This document shows positions 22,211 through 34,800 of a DNA stretch of 64,000 bases, in pieces. Position numbers and translations under genes: made by a program. Source of the stretch: Luscinia megarhynchos (Eukaryota; Chordata; Aves; Passeriformes; Turdidae); the NCBI GenBank assembly GCA_034336665.1, contig JAPFBE010000003.1:14920360-14984359 (forward strand), in the 5' to 3' direction. The notes beneath the pieces are model-generated. The model made no database searches. It was given only the letters and a program-made list of their open reading frames with translations, and was not told the origin of the DNA. Position 1 is the first letter of the stretch, and the number at the start of each line of letters is the position of its first letter.

Positions 22211-25200
22211 ATGAAAAAAAAGATGCTCCTGAGTCTCCCATTCAGTTAGCACATCTACAACAGGCTGGCTGTGTGGGATTCATCCCACCTAACTTTACAT
22301 GGTGACATCTATTTCTGAGCCAAGTTCTCTCTATAATCAAATAGAGAGGAAATAGGCAGTGCCATAGTGGAAGTGATCCAGCTCTAATGTAAATGTCTAA
22401 AATGCATCAGATGATTCATGTCCTAAAAGTGTTTATTCCTCCTCATTGACTCCAAGGGAGTCTACAGTGAGTGGAACAGATGCAGATTATCTACGTCAGA
22501 GGCAGAGACATCATAAATTAGGTGAGAAGAATTCTGCTTTTCCCACGCAGATCTCACTGGGCTGCAGCCACATAATTTTCCTGATGGACTAAAAAATCCA
22601 AGAATCAGATTCCTTAAAGATCTCAAAGACAGAATAGGGGCAGGACTGGGCTTACCAGAGGTCTGCAGGGCAGCATCTTTGTGACTTCCCACACAGGGAA
22701 AATGCAACTCCCTTTACCCTGTGTGCCACATGGCAAGGGGCCCATGTGTATCCTGGAGCTGCTCCAGCTGGATGCAGGCAGAACAGAGAGGGCAGAGCTG
22801 TGCACAGGCAAGATTTCACATGCCCTGTCCCCTATTCCTGTGTTATCCTGGCTCCACAATGCCATAATGTCACCACAGTTACTATCAGAATGCTTTGATT
22901 TTCTGCTTTTTCCTTGGAAACATGATTTGCATCGTTGCATCATTTCTGTACTATCATGTCTTCCACAGAAAGAATAAGCTTATAATGGATATGTGTACTT
23001 TAGCTTCTCTGCCCCATCTTACTCACCACCCTTTCCATTCCAAATCATCTGTCACAGCAGTCAAGAGTCATGCCTGGCAGGGCATCATTCACTTACAGCT
23101 TTCAGCTTGTTCCCTCCAGAAGTTAATGGTAAAAGCTACATTTCTAAAACAGCAATGTTCCCACAACAGTCCTCTGAGGTAATATAATCCTGAGACACTT
23201 GGTAAAGTTACCTCTGAGATCTGTTTTACAGACAATAATATAAAGGAAAAGTGCTGAACACAGGATGTACAAAAAAATAAAATAAAATATTCTTTAAAAA
23301 ATCCTATTCCTTTTCCTTTATGCAATATTCACCAGGGCACAAATATCCAGGGCGAATCTCGTTCTAAAGCTTTAAAATGTTACTGCAAATTAATGTGCAC
23401 TGGCTAATACCCTTCAGCTACTGAACTACTCTGAAAACATAGCTTATAAAAATACTTGTTCCTCTGTCAAAGAAATATTCACAAAACGCATCCTATAAAA
23501 AGCCTTTAAAATTAGAATTATTTATTTTATCTCCAATTAGACTACAAGGCAATCTTCTGACCCTAGCTTGGATTAAATGCTGTCTGAGATAAGAGCAATG
23601 AAGCAATAAGGTAGAGTATTGTAGACAGACAGTACTACTGCTTGCCTCAGGAGAAACTGAAATATTGAAGATGGTAACAACACAATTTTTATTAATTTTT
23701 ATTTCATTATAATCTTCTTCACTACAGCTGAATGTGGAAGAAACATGTCCTCTGCAGACAGAAACCACTGGATGTGGGGTTTGGCTTGGAATACTTGCCC
23801 AGAGACTGGTGAGTAATGCCAGCCCAGGAATGGCAAAGGAGAGCAGCTATTCCCCCAAAAGAAAGCTTGAACCAAGAGAGGAGAGAGCAAAGAATAATTT
23901 AAGACTATTCCATGATGAAAAGGACAGAATGTCATTAATCTAATTTTTATGTAGCATTTAACACAGACATCCTGTACATTTTTCCATGACTAATGGGAGA
24001 AACTTTACAAAAATCATTTATATACTCCCAGAAACCATCAGAGCAATGAGATAGAAAGCATTGGAGTTCAGTGTAAAGCCCTATACCAAATGCCTGACAA
24101 CTAGAACTTTAAGAAACTGTGACAGGGGGATGGAGGCTAAGCTAATATAATGAGGTATATAAAGAAAAACCACGTGATTGCTGTAATAAACTGTCACTGT
24201 ATGAAGGTAAAGTTCTTCTGTGCCCAGTGGTACAACATGGATATCCCTGAGTGCTCACCTCTAGTCCATTTTACAGTCAGTGGAGAAAAAACACATATTC
24301 TGCCGTATAATTAATTTTTTTCTTAAATTAGACCCTCAAATTAGGACACAGCTGTGGAAACCCCACATCCAGAATCCTATCTTGTGAGCAGGCTACCATC
24401 CCTGTATTCCTACTGCTCATTTTTATTAAGGCATTTTCTAGCTATTATTGAATGCAAATGATGTGTCTCAAGAGCCTTATTATTTATCTACTCATTCAGA
24501 AAATCTCATTGAGCTGCATTCTTGTGTAACTGCTTAGGACCTGCACAAATGCTAATGGAGCACTCTTATGTTTGTCTGAAATTGATTCCTCTCTGCTACG
24601 TAGATGAGTTTTCCATAGGGCTTCTTCTTCCCCCATAATTACTTTTTATCTTAGGAAGTTAACAGACTTGCAGTTACAAACTTGAATTTTGGCATTATGA
24701 ACATTTTATGTCCCATATCTAGAAAAATATATATGTTATAAATACTCTCCCTCATTAAGGAGTGTTTCAGGAGTCTGAGACCTGGCCCTCTTGGCAGCCC
24801 ACATATGCCATGTGCCCCAGGGGCCAGGCTTCACAGTCAGTATTAAGTATTAGCAACTTTATTTTATGTAAATACAAAAAAAAAAAAAATTAAAATTTTC
24901 CTTTCAAAGGAGGCAACTGAAATCTAAATGAAAGTAAAGGCATATAAGACAAGTTTTAGGAATCCTTCGTGTGAGATTTTGAAGATTTCACTGATACTGC
25001 TCTTTTCTTTTTTTCCTGATCACATAGATGTTGTTTTTCAGATATTGTAATACAGTTTACAGAAGTAGCTAAAAATTTTCTCCATTTTGCCAATCAGAAA
25101 ATGCATTCATCTCATCTTAAGCACTTAATTCTTGAGTGTTCAGAATTAGTTACATCAGATGAAATCTCAAAAAGTTCCTATTAACTACAGGAGGTCCAAA

Positions 25201-25969
25201 TTTCACCCCAGGCTAGATTTTCAGAACAACTACTTGTTCCTGACTCTGAGAGAGATGAGTGGAAGTCTCAAGTGCTCAGAAAAGCAAAAAATCTGGGTCT
25301 AGATATAGGAACCTCAGGCTGAGCAAAAGCAAAGGCATCTCAGTTCAAGCACTGCTTTTGAAAATTTGCCTGCACATGTAGGAATTTATCACTTTCAATG
25401 ATCTGCTCATGATCTGCCCACTGGGCTGCAGAGCCAAACCTGTGAGACTTCTATCACAGTTACAGCTAAAAAGCCAAAAATGGCTTTTTTATCAATACTG
25501 CTCTTCTTGTAATTTGAGTGCTTTGGATTGCTCATTGCAGCTTTGCCTCATGCAGGCCAGACACAGAGGGAGGCAGAGGATCTTGGCAGAGATCAATAAT
25601 GTCGTTTAGACACGGCATTACAGGAGCTCTGTCTGCTGTGGTATCTCCCTCTGCCTCTCCAGAGGGGATAATGGGCTTTGACATCTTGCCAGCCCTGCCA
25701 TCCTAGACAAGAGTTCATTGCTGGTTCAGCTCTGAGTGTCTCCTGTTTATCCACCATCAACCACTGCACTCTTAGGAAATTATTTCTGTCTGGTACTTCC
25801 ATCCTGAAAAGCTACCTCACAATGCACAAAACAGAGTTCTGACTTGCACAGCTCATGGGGATCTCCCAGGAAATAACTCCTGCATTTTTCCCCTATGCAC
25901 GGGGCAAACGAGTAGGAAGCTTTCTACCTATTCTGAGTATGATGCATTTTTTTATTTTACTTACTCCGA

Positions 25970-25970
<1 letters not shown>
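22211..25970. other. AT-rich non-coding sequence
   Basis: No gene is supported. The frames over 22462-22977 are open on both strands and carry no domain. A13 occurs near 24877-24889. One octamer (24452-24459) and one CACGTG E-box (near 24171) were seen; neither is unusual for the length. Confidence 0.45.
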
Positions 25971-26004
<34 letters not shown>

Positions 26005-26061
26005 GTTTTGTTTTGTTTTGTTTTGTTTTGTTTTGTTTTGTTTTGTGTTGTTTTGTTTTAT
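25971..26061. repeat. Compound microsatellite (TTA)n then (GTTTT)n
   Basis: About 34 bases of uninterrupted TTA units (25971-26004) run straight into about 57 bases of GTTTT units, with one interruption (GTGTT) at the far end. Both halves are nearly pure, so the locus is likely length-variable between individuals. The translation gives runs of Tyr and Phe/Val with no meaning. Confidence 0.95.
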
Positions 26062-29000
26062 TTTTGTGTCTCTTGACTGTTATATATTAAGCAGCAGTCT
26101 TCTGAAACAGCTACCTTCCCAGCAAAGGGAAATCAGAATCCATTGAGTAAATCCCTGATGAAACAAAATGCTGAATTTTCTGTATTGTCTCCTGGAAATG
26201 GTTTTCAGTGAGTTCAAGAGTAAAATAGCATCAGTAAAATTAACAACAGATGAAGAAAAAATTAAGAGGTGAAGTAAAGAACTGAGAGAGAATTTTTCTG
26301 GTGAGGCTTGCAGACATCAAATTACATGCAAATTCAGGAAAACTCTTATCTCACAGAGTGTGCAGGTGGAAAACATTCTTGCAGTACTTTAAAGGTGATG
26401 GTAAAGAAGAGAATGAAGGCAAATTCCACAAGAACAGAAAAAGTAAATGAAGAAAAACAGGAGCAGGTTTGGACAGCTAGGTCCAGATGCTCAAATAGGT
26501 TGGAAGATGCCATGTTATCAGTGACATGCTACTGTAAAATCTTTATTTTCTCTGCCCTTCCCAATGCTCATCACGTGTTATGTCTTGTGACCACTTCCAG
26601 CACCTCACTGTAATAATCCTCTTTGTCCTGCTGAGCCATTTCACCTGTTCCTGATATTCCTGGAAACCCTGGGAGCAGCAAATGCCCTCCCCAGGCAGGG
26701 CTGCTGCAGCACCAGCAAGACCCTGCAGCTGCATCTCCCCCACCAGCCTGTTCCTCCATGCTCTGCCCCATGCTCAGAACATCCTGTGTAAGGCAGGATG
26801 TGCTGCTCTGTGCTGTCATGCTTTTTCCATATTGATCCACTTCTATTTCAAGCCTCCAAGAAAATTGCAAGGGAAAAAAATCTGCTTTTACAGTTTTTCT
26901 AAAAATCTTTTTTCTTCTGTCTGTCTCCTGCTATGCAAGGCCTTTGCTAAGTGGCTGATGTTCTTCTGAATATGGCTTTATATTTCCTCAGTTTCTGCAT
27001 AACTTTGTCAAAACTAATGTGTGCTTCCTCCCAAAAACTTCTTGTTCTATTCTGGTTTGATACCCATCCTCCTTCATGGCATTGCAACTGAAGTGAGTTA
27101 TTTAGGGCAGGGACACTGTGTGTCCCATTTCCATTACAGAAAGCTTACTAAGTTCTCCATGACTATAAAATAACAAATTTCCCAGCATGTTTTAGCTGGG
27201 ACAAGGCTGGGGTCTCCACAGAGGCTGGTCACTTCAAGTCCTGCAAGCCCTGCTTCTGGATGTTGTCATTCCATAATGCATTCCTTCAAATGAGACTTTT
27301 TTGTGGCTGGGTGCCAGAAAATTATGCAATGTCTGTAAAATGTGAGGCACGGAATGGATTAGTACTTTGTCTGTCAGCTGAAAATTTGGGTTATTTTCAT
27401 GTTCTGGGATAAAGGTGGTTCAAAGAAATCGTGAAGCTGCCACAAACATTCTGTTACTGTTTGTCTGTTCTGAGCTACTGCTGAAATATCTGTGGCAGAG
27501 CTGCTTCTGCTCCACCACTGTGTAGGCAAAGGATCATTGCAGGAGACGTGAAAGTGGGACACACGATCTGCAGCCCACTTAAACCCAGGAAGTTGTGCAA
27601 TTAGTTTAATTCAAAGTGATAATTGACCAACTCATGACTATTCCTAGGATAAAAAGAGCAGGAAAGATGGTTTGGTTTGTCTCAGCCACTTCAGGCTTTC
27701 TGGTTATCTTCTTTATATATTTAATTAAATACATTTGAAGGACAAATCTAGAGGCTAATGAGCTTTTGCAACTCCCACATGAAATTAAAAGCAGCTGCAC
27801 GTGTTCCTGAGGTTTTGAAAGAAATATAGTCATCTCATAAAAAATACATTAGATGACCATTAAAGTTCTAAAACATGACAATAAAAACAAATACATTTAT
27901 AATTTGTGCTGCCCCTCATTCCTTAGACACAGGCTGGCGTCTCCACCACTCAATCAATGTTTTTCCCTTACTTTGTACTTTCTTAATTTTGTCTTCATGC
28001 TTGCATTCAGAGTTCTTCTGGATGAAAAGCACTATAAATAAAGCTGCTATTACTGCTGACTGCAGCCTAAGACAGCCTCCCAAAGCTTCTTGTTTCCCTG
28101 GGTGTCAGACTGATTTGAAAGGAACTGGTTACACGAGTGATGAGTGCTGGTCCTCATCTGGGCAAGTTGCTCTAGAATAAATATAGGAGTTTGAGACAAA
28201 GATTTCATCCTGTCCATTGGGGGACTTGCAAATGCAAAAGTATTTAATGTCAGAGGTAGAGAGGGATGATGGTGCCACATGATGTGACAAAGCCTAGTGG
28301 TACATAACTGATTGCTTTGGGAGGCAAAGCTCTCATTTATCTGGAAAGGCAGATTATAAAAAATGTTGGCAGCTCACCCCTGAGTATACACTCCATTTCA
28401 TGTGACTGGAGTTCCAGAAAAATGGGGCATATTAAGGAAATTAAAAGTTGATGATTGTATTGACAGGAGCACAGAAAACAGACAAATAGATTGTTTTAGT
28501 GGGCATGAAGATTCATTATCTTGCAAATCTAGACAAAGTACATAAAGTAAGTGTTGACAAAATACAAGTATTTTGCTATAAACAGTGGTAAATAATGCTG
28601 TAGTATAGCAGTTGCACAAACTACTGTGTCTCTGCAGACCTTGAATAGATCGATAGGATAAACCTGTTTGAACAAGCACATGTTTTATCACAGTCATAAA
28701 CACTGAGTGTGGATTCTGAGACATGTAGACTGAGATCTTGGAAAGCATGAATGCTGTAAATATTGTAGGAGGTCCCAACATGTAATCAGCTAAATGTGTG
28801 TTGCCTTGTATCAGCAAAGAGGAACTTCTGCTGCTGTGGCTAAGGCAGTGAGTATTATCATTGAGATCAGGGGAATTTCAAATGCTTGTATCTGCACATC
28901 AAAGAGACATTGACAGATGGGATAGAGCTCAATGAAAGGTTCAAGATGCAGAAAATGTATTTTCTTGTCTCTCCCAGTGTAAATGATAAGTTCCAGTTTT

Positions 29001-29726
29001 GCTTGTTGTGAACTGATAAAGTGTCAGCAAGGAATTGGAGACTGAAGGAAATTGTCACTCTGTAGGACCCCCTGATTTCTTATCACAGGCATTAAAGTAC
29101 TGTAGAAAAAAGTGTCCTGCAAAAAACAGTGATGCAGGACCATAGCCATGAGAGCAAATCATTTGGAAAGGGTTTTGCTCAATTCTTGTCAGTATCTAGG
29201 CAGTGTTTTAGTCAGCTACCATGGACCTGACACTGAGCTACACAAGTTTTTTCCTCCTTGAACGGAGAAGGCAAAAAAAGTAACGAAGCTGGGCAGCTCG
29301 CAGTAATGACCATCATTAGAGCAGTGGAGAAAAATGAAGACAGGAAGTTGCATTTGAAACAGTGTACTTCCATTCTTCTACCCCTGCACTGAAATCTTCC
29401 AACAGAGGCAAAGGAGTAGGAGATAGAAACATAGGGAGACTCTGGAGTCATGCATCACAAAGGTACGCCATAAGGATGCAAAACAGCAGGAATAAGATGA
29501 AAGAGAATAAGAAACAGGCTTAAGGATACCTCATATTCTAGAAGAGTTCACTGTTACAGTGATATTAACATAGAAATAAGAGAAACTTAATCAGTTACAA
29601 ATGTGTGACTTTGATGGAATCCATCAAACTTTCCTGTCTCCCAGCCCTGCTCATTCTTATAGGGGTCAGAAAGGAATGAGGGGCTGAGGATTGTAGCAAG
29701 AATAATGTTCTTGGCTACCCTGACAC
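26062..29726. other. Non-coding sequence
   Basis: No gene or known repeat is recognised. The 139-codon minus frame at 28398-28817 was examined and does not match any family that I know. A GC-richer patch at about 26640-26810 has overlapping frames on both strands. Confidence 0.45.
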
Positions 29727-29887
29727 TTCCTCTCCTCTCCTCTCCTCTCCTCTCCTCTCCTCTCCTCTCCTCTCCTCTCCTCTCCTCTCCTCTCCTCTCC
29801 TCTCCTCTCCTCTCCTCTCCTCTCCTCTCCTCTCCTCTCCTCTCCTCTCCTCTCCTCTCCTCTCCTCTCCTCTCCTCTCCTCTCCTC
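29727..29887. repeat. (TCTCC)n pentanucleotide tract, about 32 units
   Basis: About 160 bases of pure TCTCC units without a single interruption from 29731 to 29885. The pyrimidine strand read backwards gives the same repeat, so the tract is a homopurine-homopyrimidine mirror repeat, the class known to form H-DNA triplexes. All six frames are open through it, giving the false peptides with Arg-Arg-Gly-Glu-Glu or Ser-Pro-Leu-Leu-Ser periods. Its purity suggests recent expansion or active length change. Confidence 0.97.
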
Positions 29888-31787
29888 ACTTTCTTTTTGT
29901 ATTTCCTCTGCCTGCCTCAGACCTCGACTTGGTGTCTCTTGCAGAGTTACATAAGTCACCCATCTGGAAGCAGCATGTTGTGCAGGCAAAGGATGCTGCT
30001 GCTTTGAAATTTAGATACAGAAAGAAAAAAGAGTAACTCAGACACTGTGGCTGTGAAATATTGGCTGGTTTAATTATTTTTGATATATGCATTCCTTCCA
30101 TTTAGTGAAGAATGATGGAAAATTTATCTACTCTTACACCTTTACATTTACTCTGTAGGAGCAGTTTTAGCTCTGTTTTTCAGTATTAGACTTCTCTGAC
30201 TAATTTTTTCCCACTGTCTCTTTTCACAGTAATGAGGTTCTATTTGCAATACATATCAACATGTTTACTGTAATTATATACATAGCAATACAAGTAAGAC
30301 ATGGCTGAGAACACATTCTGCTTTTGTTTACTGCGTTTTTTCTGTTTGTTTCTTCTGGCCCTCAAATGTGATGCTGCAGAATCTTTTCCTTTAAGTGAGA
30401 GATGTGATAAATTCTGCCCTCTTTTACTACAATCACAAGCAGGGCACCAATTTCCTTAGCTCATATTCTGCATTCTGCCTTCCCAGGTTTTCTTTTGCCT
30501 CAACCCAAGCCCTGCATGGACACAATAGTTTGTCCATCCAGGTGGCTCCCAGCCCAGGATTGTTAAGGAAACCAAGCAATTACCCAGCAGCAAATACAGC
30601 ATCTCTGTTTTTGTCAACCCTGCTGCTTATTTCAAACACAAAGCACCTGAGGAAAGGCAAAGTGTCCATAGTGGCACAAAGGAAATGTTTTTTCCTGAAA
30701 GTAAGTGCTACTTCTTTCCAAACCCAGCACAACAGTCTCAAAAGAAAGTTAATGAGCAAAGGCAGAGGCAACAGCAGGGAGAGAGAATTGAATAGATCCT
30801 CACTACCTACATTGAGAAGTTACCTGTGCTCTTCATCCGAGTTCTTCAAGTTCAGTTTCTCAAATTATGTGTTCCATACTCTTGGAAATAGCATTAGTGA
30901 CTCAGATTGCTGAGGACTCTGCCTTTGCTGTTATCTGAGTGCCTACATACTGAGATTTGCATTTCTGGCTGTAAAATTAAATCCCACTATTGTATTTGGC
31001 ACAGAGCTTGGAGAAACTTTTCCAGACAATGGCTACACAATGCAGCTGCCTGTCAGTGATAGGGTACAATTCCAAGAGAATTTCAAATCTCAACAAGCTG
31101 AAAATTCTGTTTGCATTCTTCTGGCTTTTTAGTGTGTTCTAAAAACTGATTTATATTTAAAAAAGGATCTATCTCATTGGCATAACACTTTTGTGGTCCC
31201 AAGATAGTAGTGAAGGTAGAATAAAGATACTATCATGGTTATAAAATACACAAACATTCATAGGAAAGCTTGGTTTGGGTAAAAATACATTAATGAATAA
31301 TAGAAATAACTCTTGATGGGTCACTTATCAACTCAAAGAAAAATAAAAATATTTGGAATATAGCATACTTCTTTCATACTTATCATTAGTACAAGTCCCA
31401 TCAAGACTGCTGAATTTATCCTGAGTTCTGCTGGTAACTGATCAGATGATCAGAGTAAGACAGAATTCTTTCTCATTGTAGGGACAGGCTCTTATAAACT
31501 AAATTTTAAGAGTCTGACAGCTGATTTCTAGACAATTACCCTGAAGACTTCCTTTCAGCTCAGGAACTCATTTCTCTGTTGCATGTAATTGAGGCAAAGC
31601 AATGATCCTCCTCTGTCCCTTTTTCAACAGCCTTGAGAAATGTTTCTGGTTGGACAAAACAGCTCCAGTGTATCCAAGGAGAATTATCTCTTTTTTTTCT
31701 TCTTTACCAGAGAAAAGCAAAACTATTCAATATTCTCCACTGTCATGTGCAAAATACATGTATAGTTCTGAGCTAGGTTCATTGAAA
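29888..31787. other. Non-coding sequence containing the longest repeat-free open frame
   Basis: An ATG frame at 30395-30913 on the + strand is open for 172 codons. Its composition is Ser/Leu/Phe/Asn-rich with no domain, and I see no supporting splice or promoter signals. It is most likely chance, though longer than usual for this base composition. Nothing else is recognised. Confidence 0.4.
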
Positions 31788-31839
31788 AATACTAATACTT
31801 TAGTCTAATACTAAAACTTTAGTCTAATACTAATACTTA
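31788..31839. repeat. 19-bp tandem repeat, 2.7 copies
   Basis: AATACTAATACTTTAGTCT (31788-31806) is followed by AATACTAAAACTTTAGTCT (31807-31825) and a partial third copy (31826-31839). One substitution separates the first two copies, so the duplication is recent. Confidence 0.95.
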
Positions 31840-34800
31840 GAGCAATGCCTTTTCTACATTGGTCAGAGGAAGATTTTCATTTACAACTTTCAAATATATT
31901 GCCAAGGTTAATGTGATTTCATAGCCTTGGGATAACTTCTTTCCAGTTTTAGTTCTTCAACATTCAAATATCAAAACCAGGCAGTAAACTGAGTATGGGC
32001 AGTGATGTTCTTATCTGAAAATAAGGGCTCACCATGAGCATCTCCAGAGTGGGCAGTGGTTCTTTGCTTCACTTTTTAAAAGGTTTTGCTTAATGAGAAA
32101 CTGGGCCTTCCATCAGGATGTGATTTCTACCAACATTGCAGACTACAGATTGAGGAAAGCCTGTGCCTCAACTCACACCCATTCCATCCAAACTGCTTTC
32201 TCTTCCAGTTCAGTACTCTTCCTTCTCATGACTGTCTGGTTGATACCTCTCTTCCTCCTTTGAAAAACACATTTTACTATGAAAGTTCCTGTCTTTGAAA
32301 CCAAATATTAGCTGACAAATATAACCCTACTGCTGAATTATTTAATATACTTTGGTATTGATTTCTTCTGTATTCCTACTCCAACATGCACAAAGCCAGT
32401 TATTATTTACCAAGCCTACATCATCATCAGGATTAGGAGGCAATTCTTAGTTTTCTGTATTGGCTGGCAGTTGCTTTCCATGGTCCTTACCAGCCTAACA
32501 GAGAGAGAACACCATGCAGTCTGACACAGTCAGCGTAGGCAGTAGCAATAATTTTGATGCACTTGCACTAAAAGCTGACATGTGCTATTCTGTAGATGCA
32601 AAAATATTCATATACTGTTTATTAAAATTCTGACCTTAGTTTCTACTTCAGATAACAGATGCAGCATGATCACACTGTGTTTTTGCCAAACACATTCTCT
32701 ATATGATCTTCATTAATACTAGAGATCCTTTCAAGCTTCTTTAAAGTATGAAATTAAGAAGCACCAGTGAGAAGGAAAATATAAAATATGCCCCAAAACT
32801 GCTCAGGCATGCCAGCAACCAGTCTATTTATTATTTTAAAGCTAACTTGTTGACCCTTCTTTCAGCTATCACTTCTTTCAAGCTGTTCAAAATACAGAAG
32901 CAATGAAAGCAAATCTCCTGAGACTGAATGTGTGCCATGAAGGAGAGAATGTAGTGGAGGAAACAGTCCAGGAATACATGCATATATGATGTGACTGCTG
33001 CTGTCTTAGGTGAGATGGGCAGAAGTGAAGTGGGAAAAAGAATTTAGAAGAATTTTTAAAAGAAGCAGTGTACCTGGAATACAAATGCTCCACTTGAATA
33101 CTTGAGCTGTACAATCAGGAGCCAAAGCCCAAAGGACTGGTCAGGTTTATAAGGGTACTGTTTGTAAATCATGCATCTCTCACCTGCTTTCTCAAATAAG
33201 GAGGTTACAACTGAAATCAGAGATACACTATGGCAGGTCTCTGATTTCTTGCTTCTGTTTATTTTCCTGTCAGTTACTACACTGAGAAATTTAAGAGCTT
33301 TCAAGAACATGCTTACACATAAATTAATTCCCGAGCTAATTAACTCTCTCTTTGCTTGATTAATGTTTTTTTGGAAGTGGTAAGAATGTAACAAATAAAA
33401 GCAAAATTACAAGAAGCAAGCCACTGTGTCCTTGAGACAGAGATGTCTGGTGACAAACATGTTCTGAGTTTTAGGAACCCACATAGCAGGATAGTCAGAG
33501 AGCATCTTTCAAAACCTATTGCCAAATGTAGGCAATGACAGGGTGAGATGACTGTTTCCAGGAGATGAAACGTAGTTTTCAAGTGGTTCACTTGGGCAGA
33601 AAAGCTGTAATGTACCTTATGCTCTGTCAGGAGTTTCTAAAGCAACATGTAGATTTAAAAGCATGGCCTCAGTGAATGCTGAGCAAAGGGGGCTGGAAGC
33701 CATGCAGGCTTCTACTGTAATTTTGATTTTCAATCAAAATGTCATTCTGCTCCTCCCAAGCAGCTATGTTTTTCTTTGATGACTGATAGTATCTAACTGC
33801 AAAGACTTGAGCTATGTCCAGGAATCTTCTCTAGTACTCCCCAGTGTGCTAAGGAATTTCAGTGCTACAACAAACATTTTTGAGAAGAGTTCCACTGATT
33901 TTTTTTTGTTTCAATGTACAATTTCTGCCTCTGGCAGCCTTTCTGTATCTTTATAAACTTTATAAAGTTCAAGTTAAGTTTTGTCTTAAACAAAGACAAG
34001 AAATTTCTGCTAATTTTCTGAGTTTCCCATTGACTGAGATCACTTCTCACTGAATCCTTCTATAATCACTATCCTCCCAAATACTGATGTCACAGCTTAA
34101 CAACATGTTTATTGCAAAAAGCATTACTTATGTCCTTTAAAGTGGTGAATTTGTTAGTGAATTTCTCCACATGAAGTTTCATCTTCAAGTCAGAAAGAAT
34201 AAAGATATTGGATCTGCAGTAAGAGGACACTGGGGTTTAAATTTACAGCCCATGCAGTCACTGTAACTCAGTCATCACTGCTGAGCAAAGAGCAGCGATT
34301 GATTTGGAACTGGCTGTGAGGCTCCTTTGCAAAGTCCCTGGCACCACTTAAGTGTCTCCTGCACTCTATTTAATGCTATCAAACATTAAAGAAAACATTG
34401 AAACAGGGAGAAATTACCAATACCCTGGTAATGTTGGGAGACAGCTCATTACCCACTACCAGAGCTCCAGCAGAGCTTCTGCCTGGAGACAGGTTCCACA
34501 TGCAGCACAGAGCATTAGCTCACACTTACTGTGTGAAGATCCCTGTACCCCAGAGCCCCAAAGAAGATTGCAGGACTGTAAACCCCACACTAAATGTTAT
34601 ATAGAGACCCCTCAGTGAGACTGCCAGCCTCCTGAAGGGGAAGTGTAAGCAAGCAGCCCTGGTGGGATGGAAAGCTTCGTGCCAGGCAGCAGAGATGGAA
34701 GCTCCCCACAGCTGAGCACTGGCAGCTCCCAGGAGCAGCCCTGGGGCTCAGGAGGGTGCAGAGGGAGAGGCCATGGGTTAGTGACAGGGTCAGTGGCCAA

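Noticed and set aside
28398..28817. 139-codon minus frame, briefly considered as a 7-TM receptor remnant
   Set aside because: It is hydrophobic in parts, but none of the olfactory or other GPCR motifs (such as MAYDRY or PMLNPxIY) are present.
29587..30007. Open frames of 100-107 codons with Arg-Arg-Gly-Glu-Glu or Ser-Pro-Leu-Leu-Ser periods
   Set aside because: They are translations of the (TCTCC)n tract, which is open in all frames; not proteins.
30395..30913. 172-codon ATG frame
   Set aside because: It is the longest frame outside repeats and the CpG island, but it is Ser/Leu/Phe/Asn-rich, domain-free, and has no promoter, splice or polyadenylation context. Kept only as a note.
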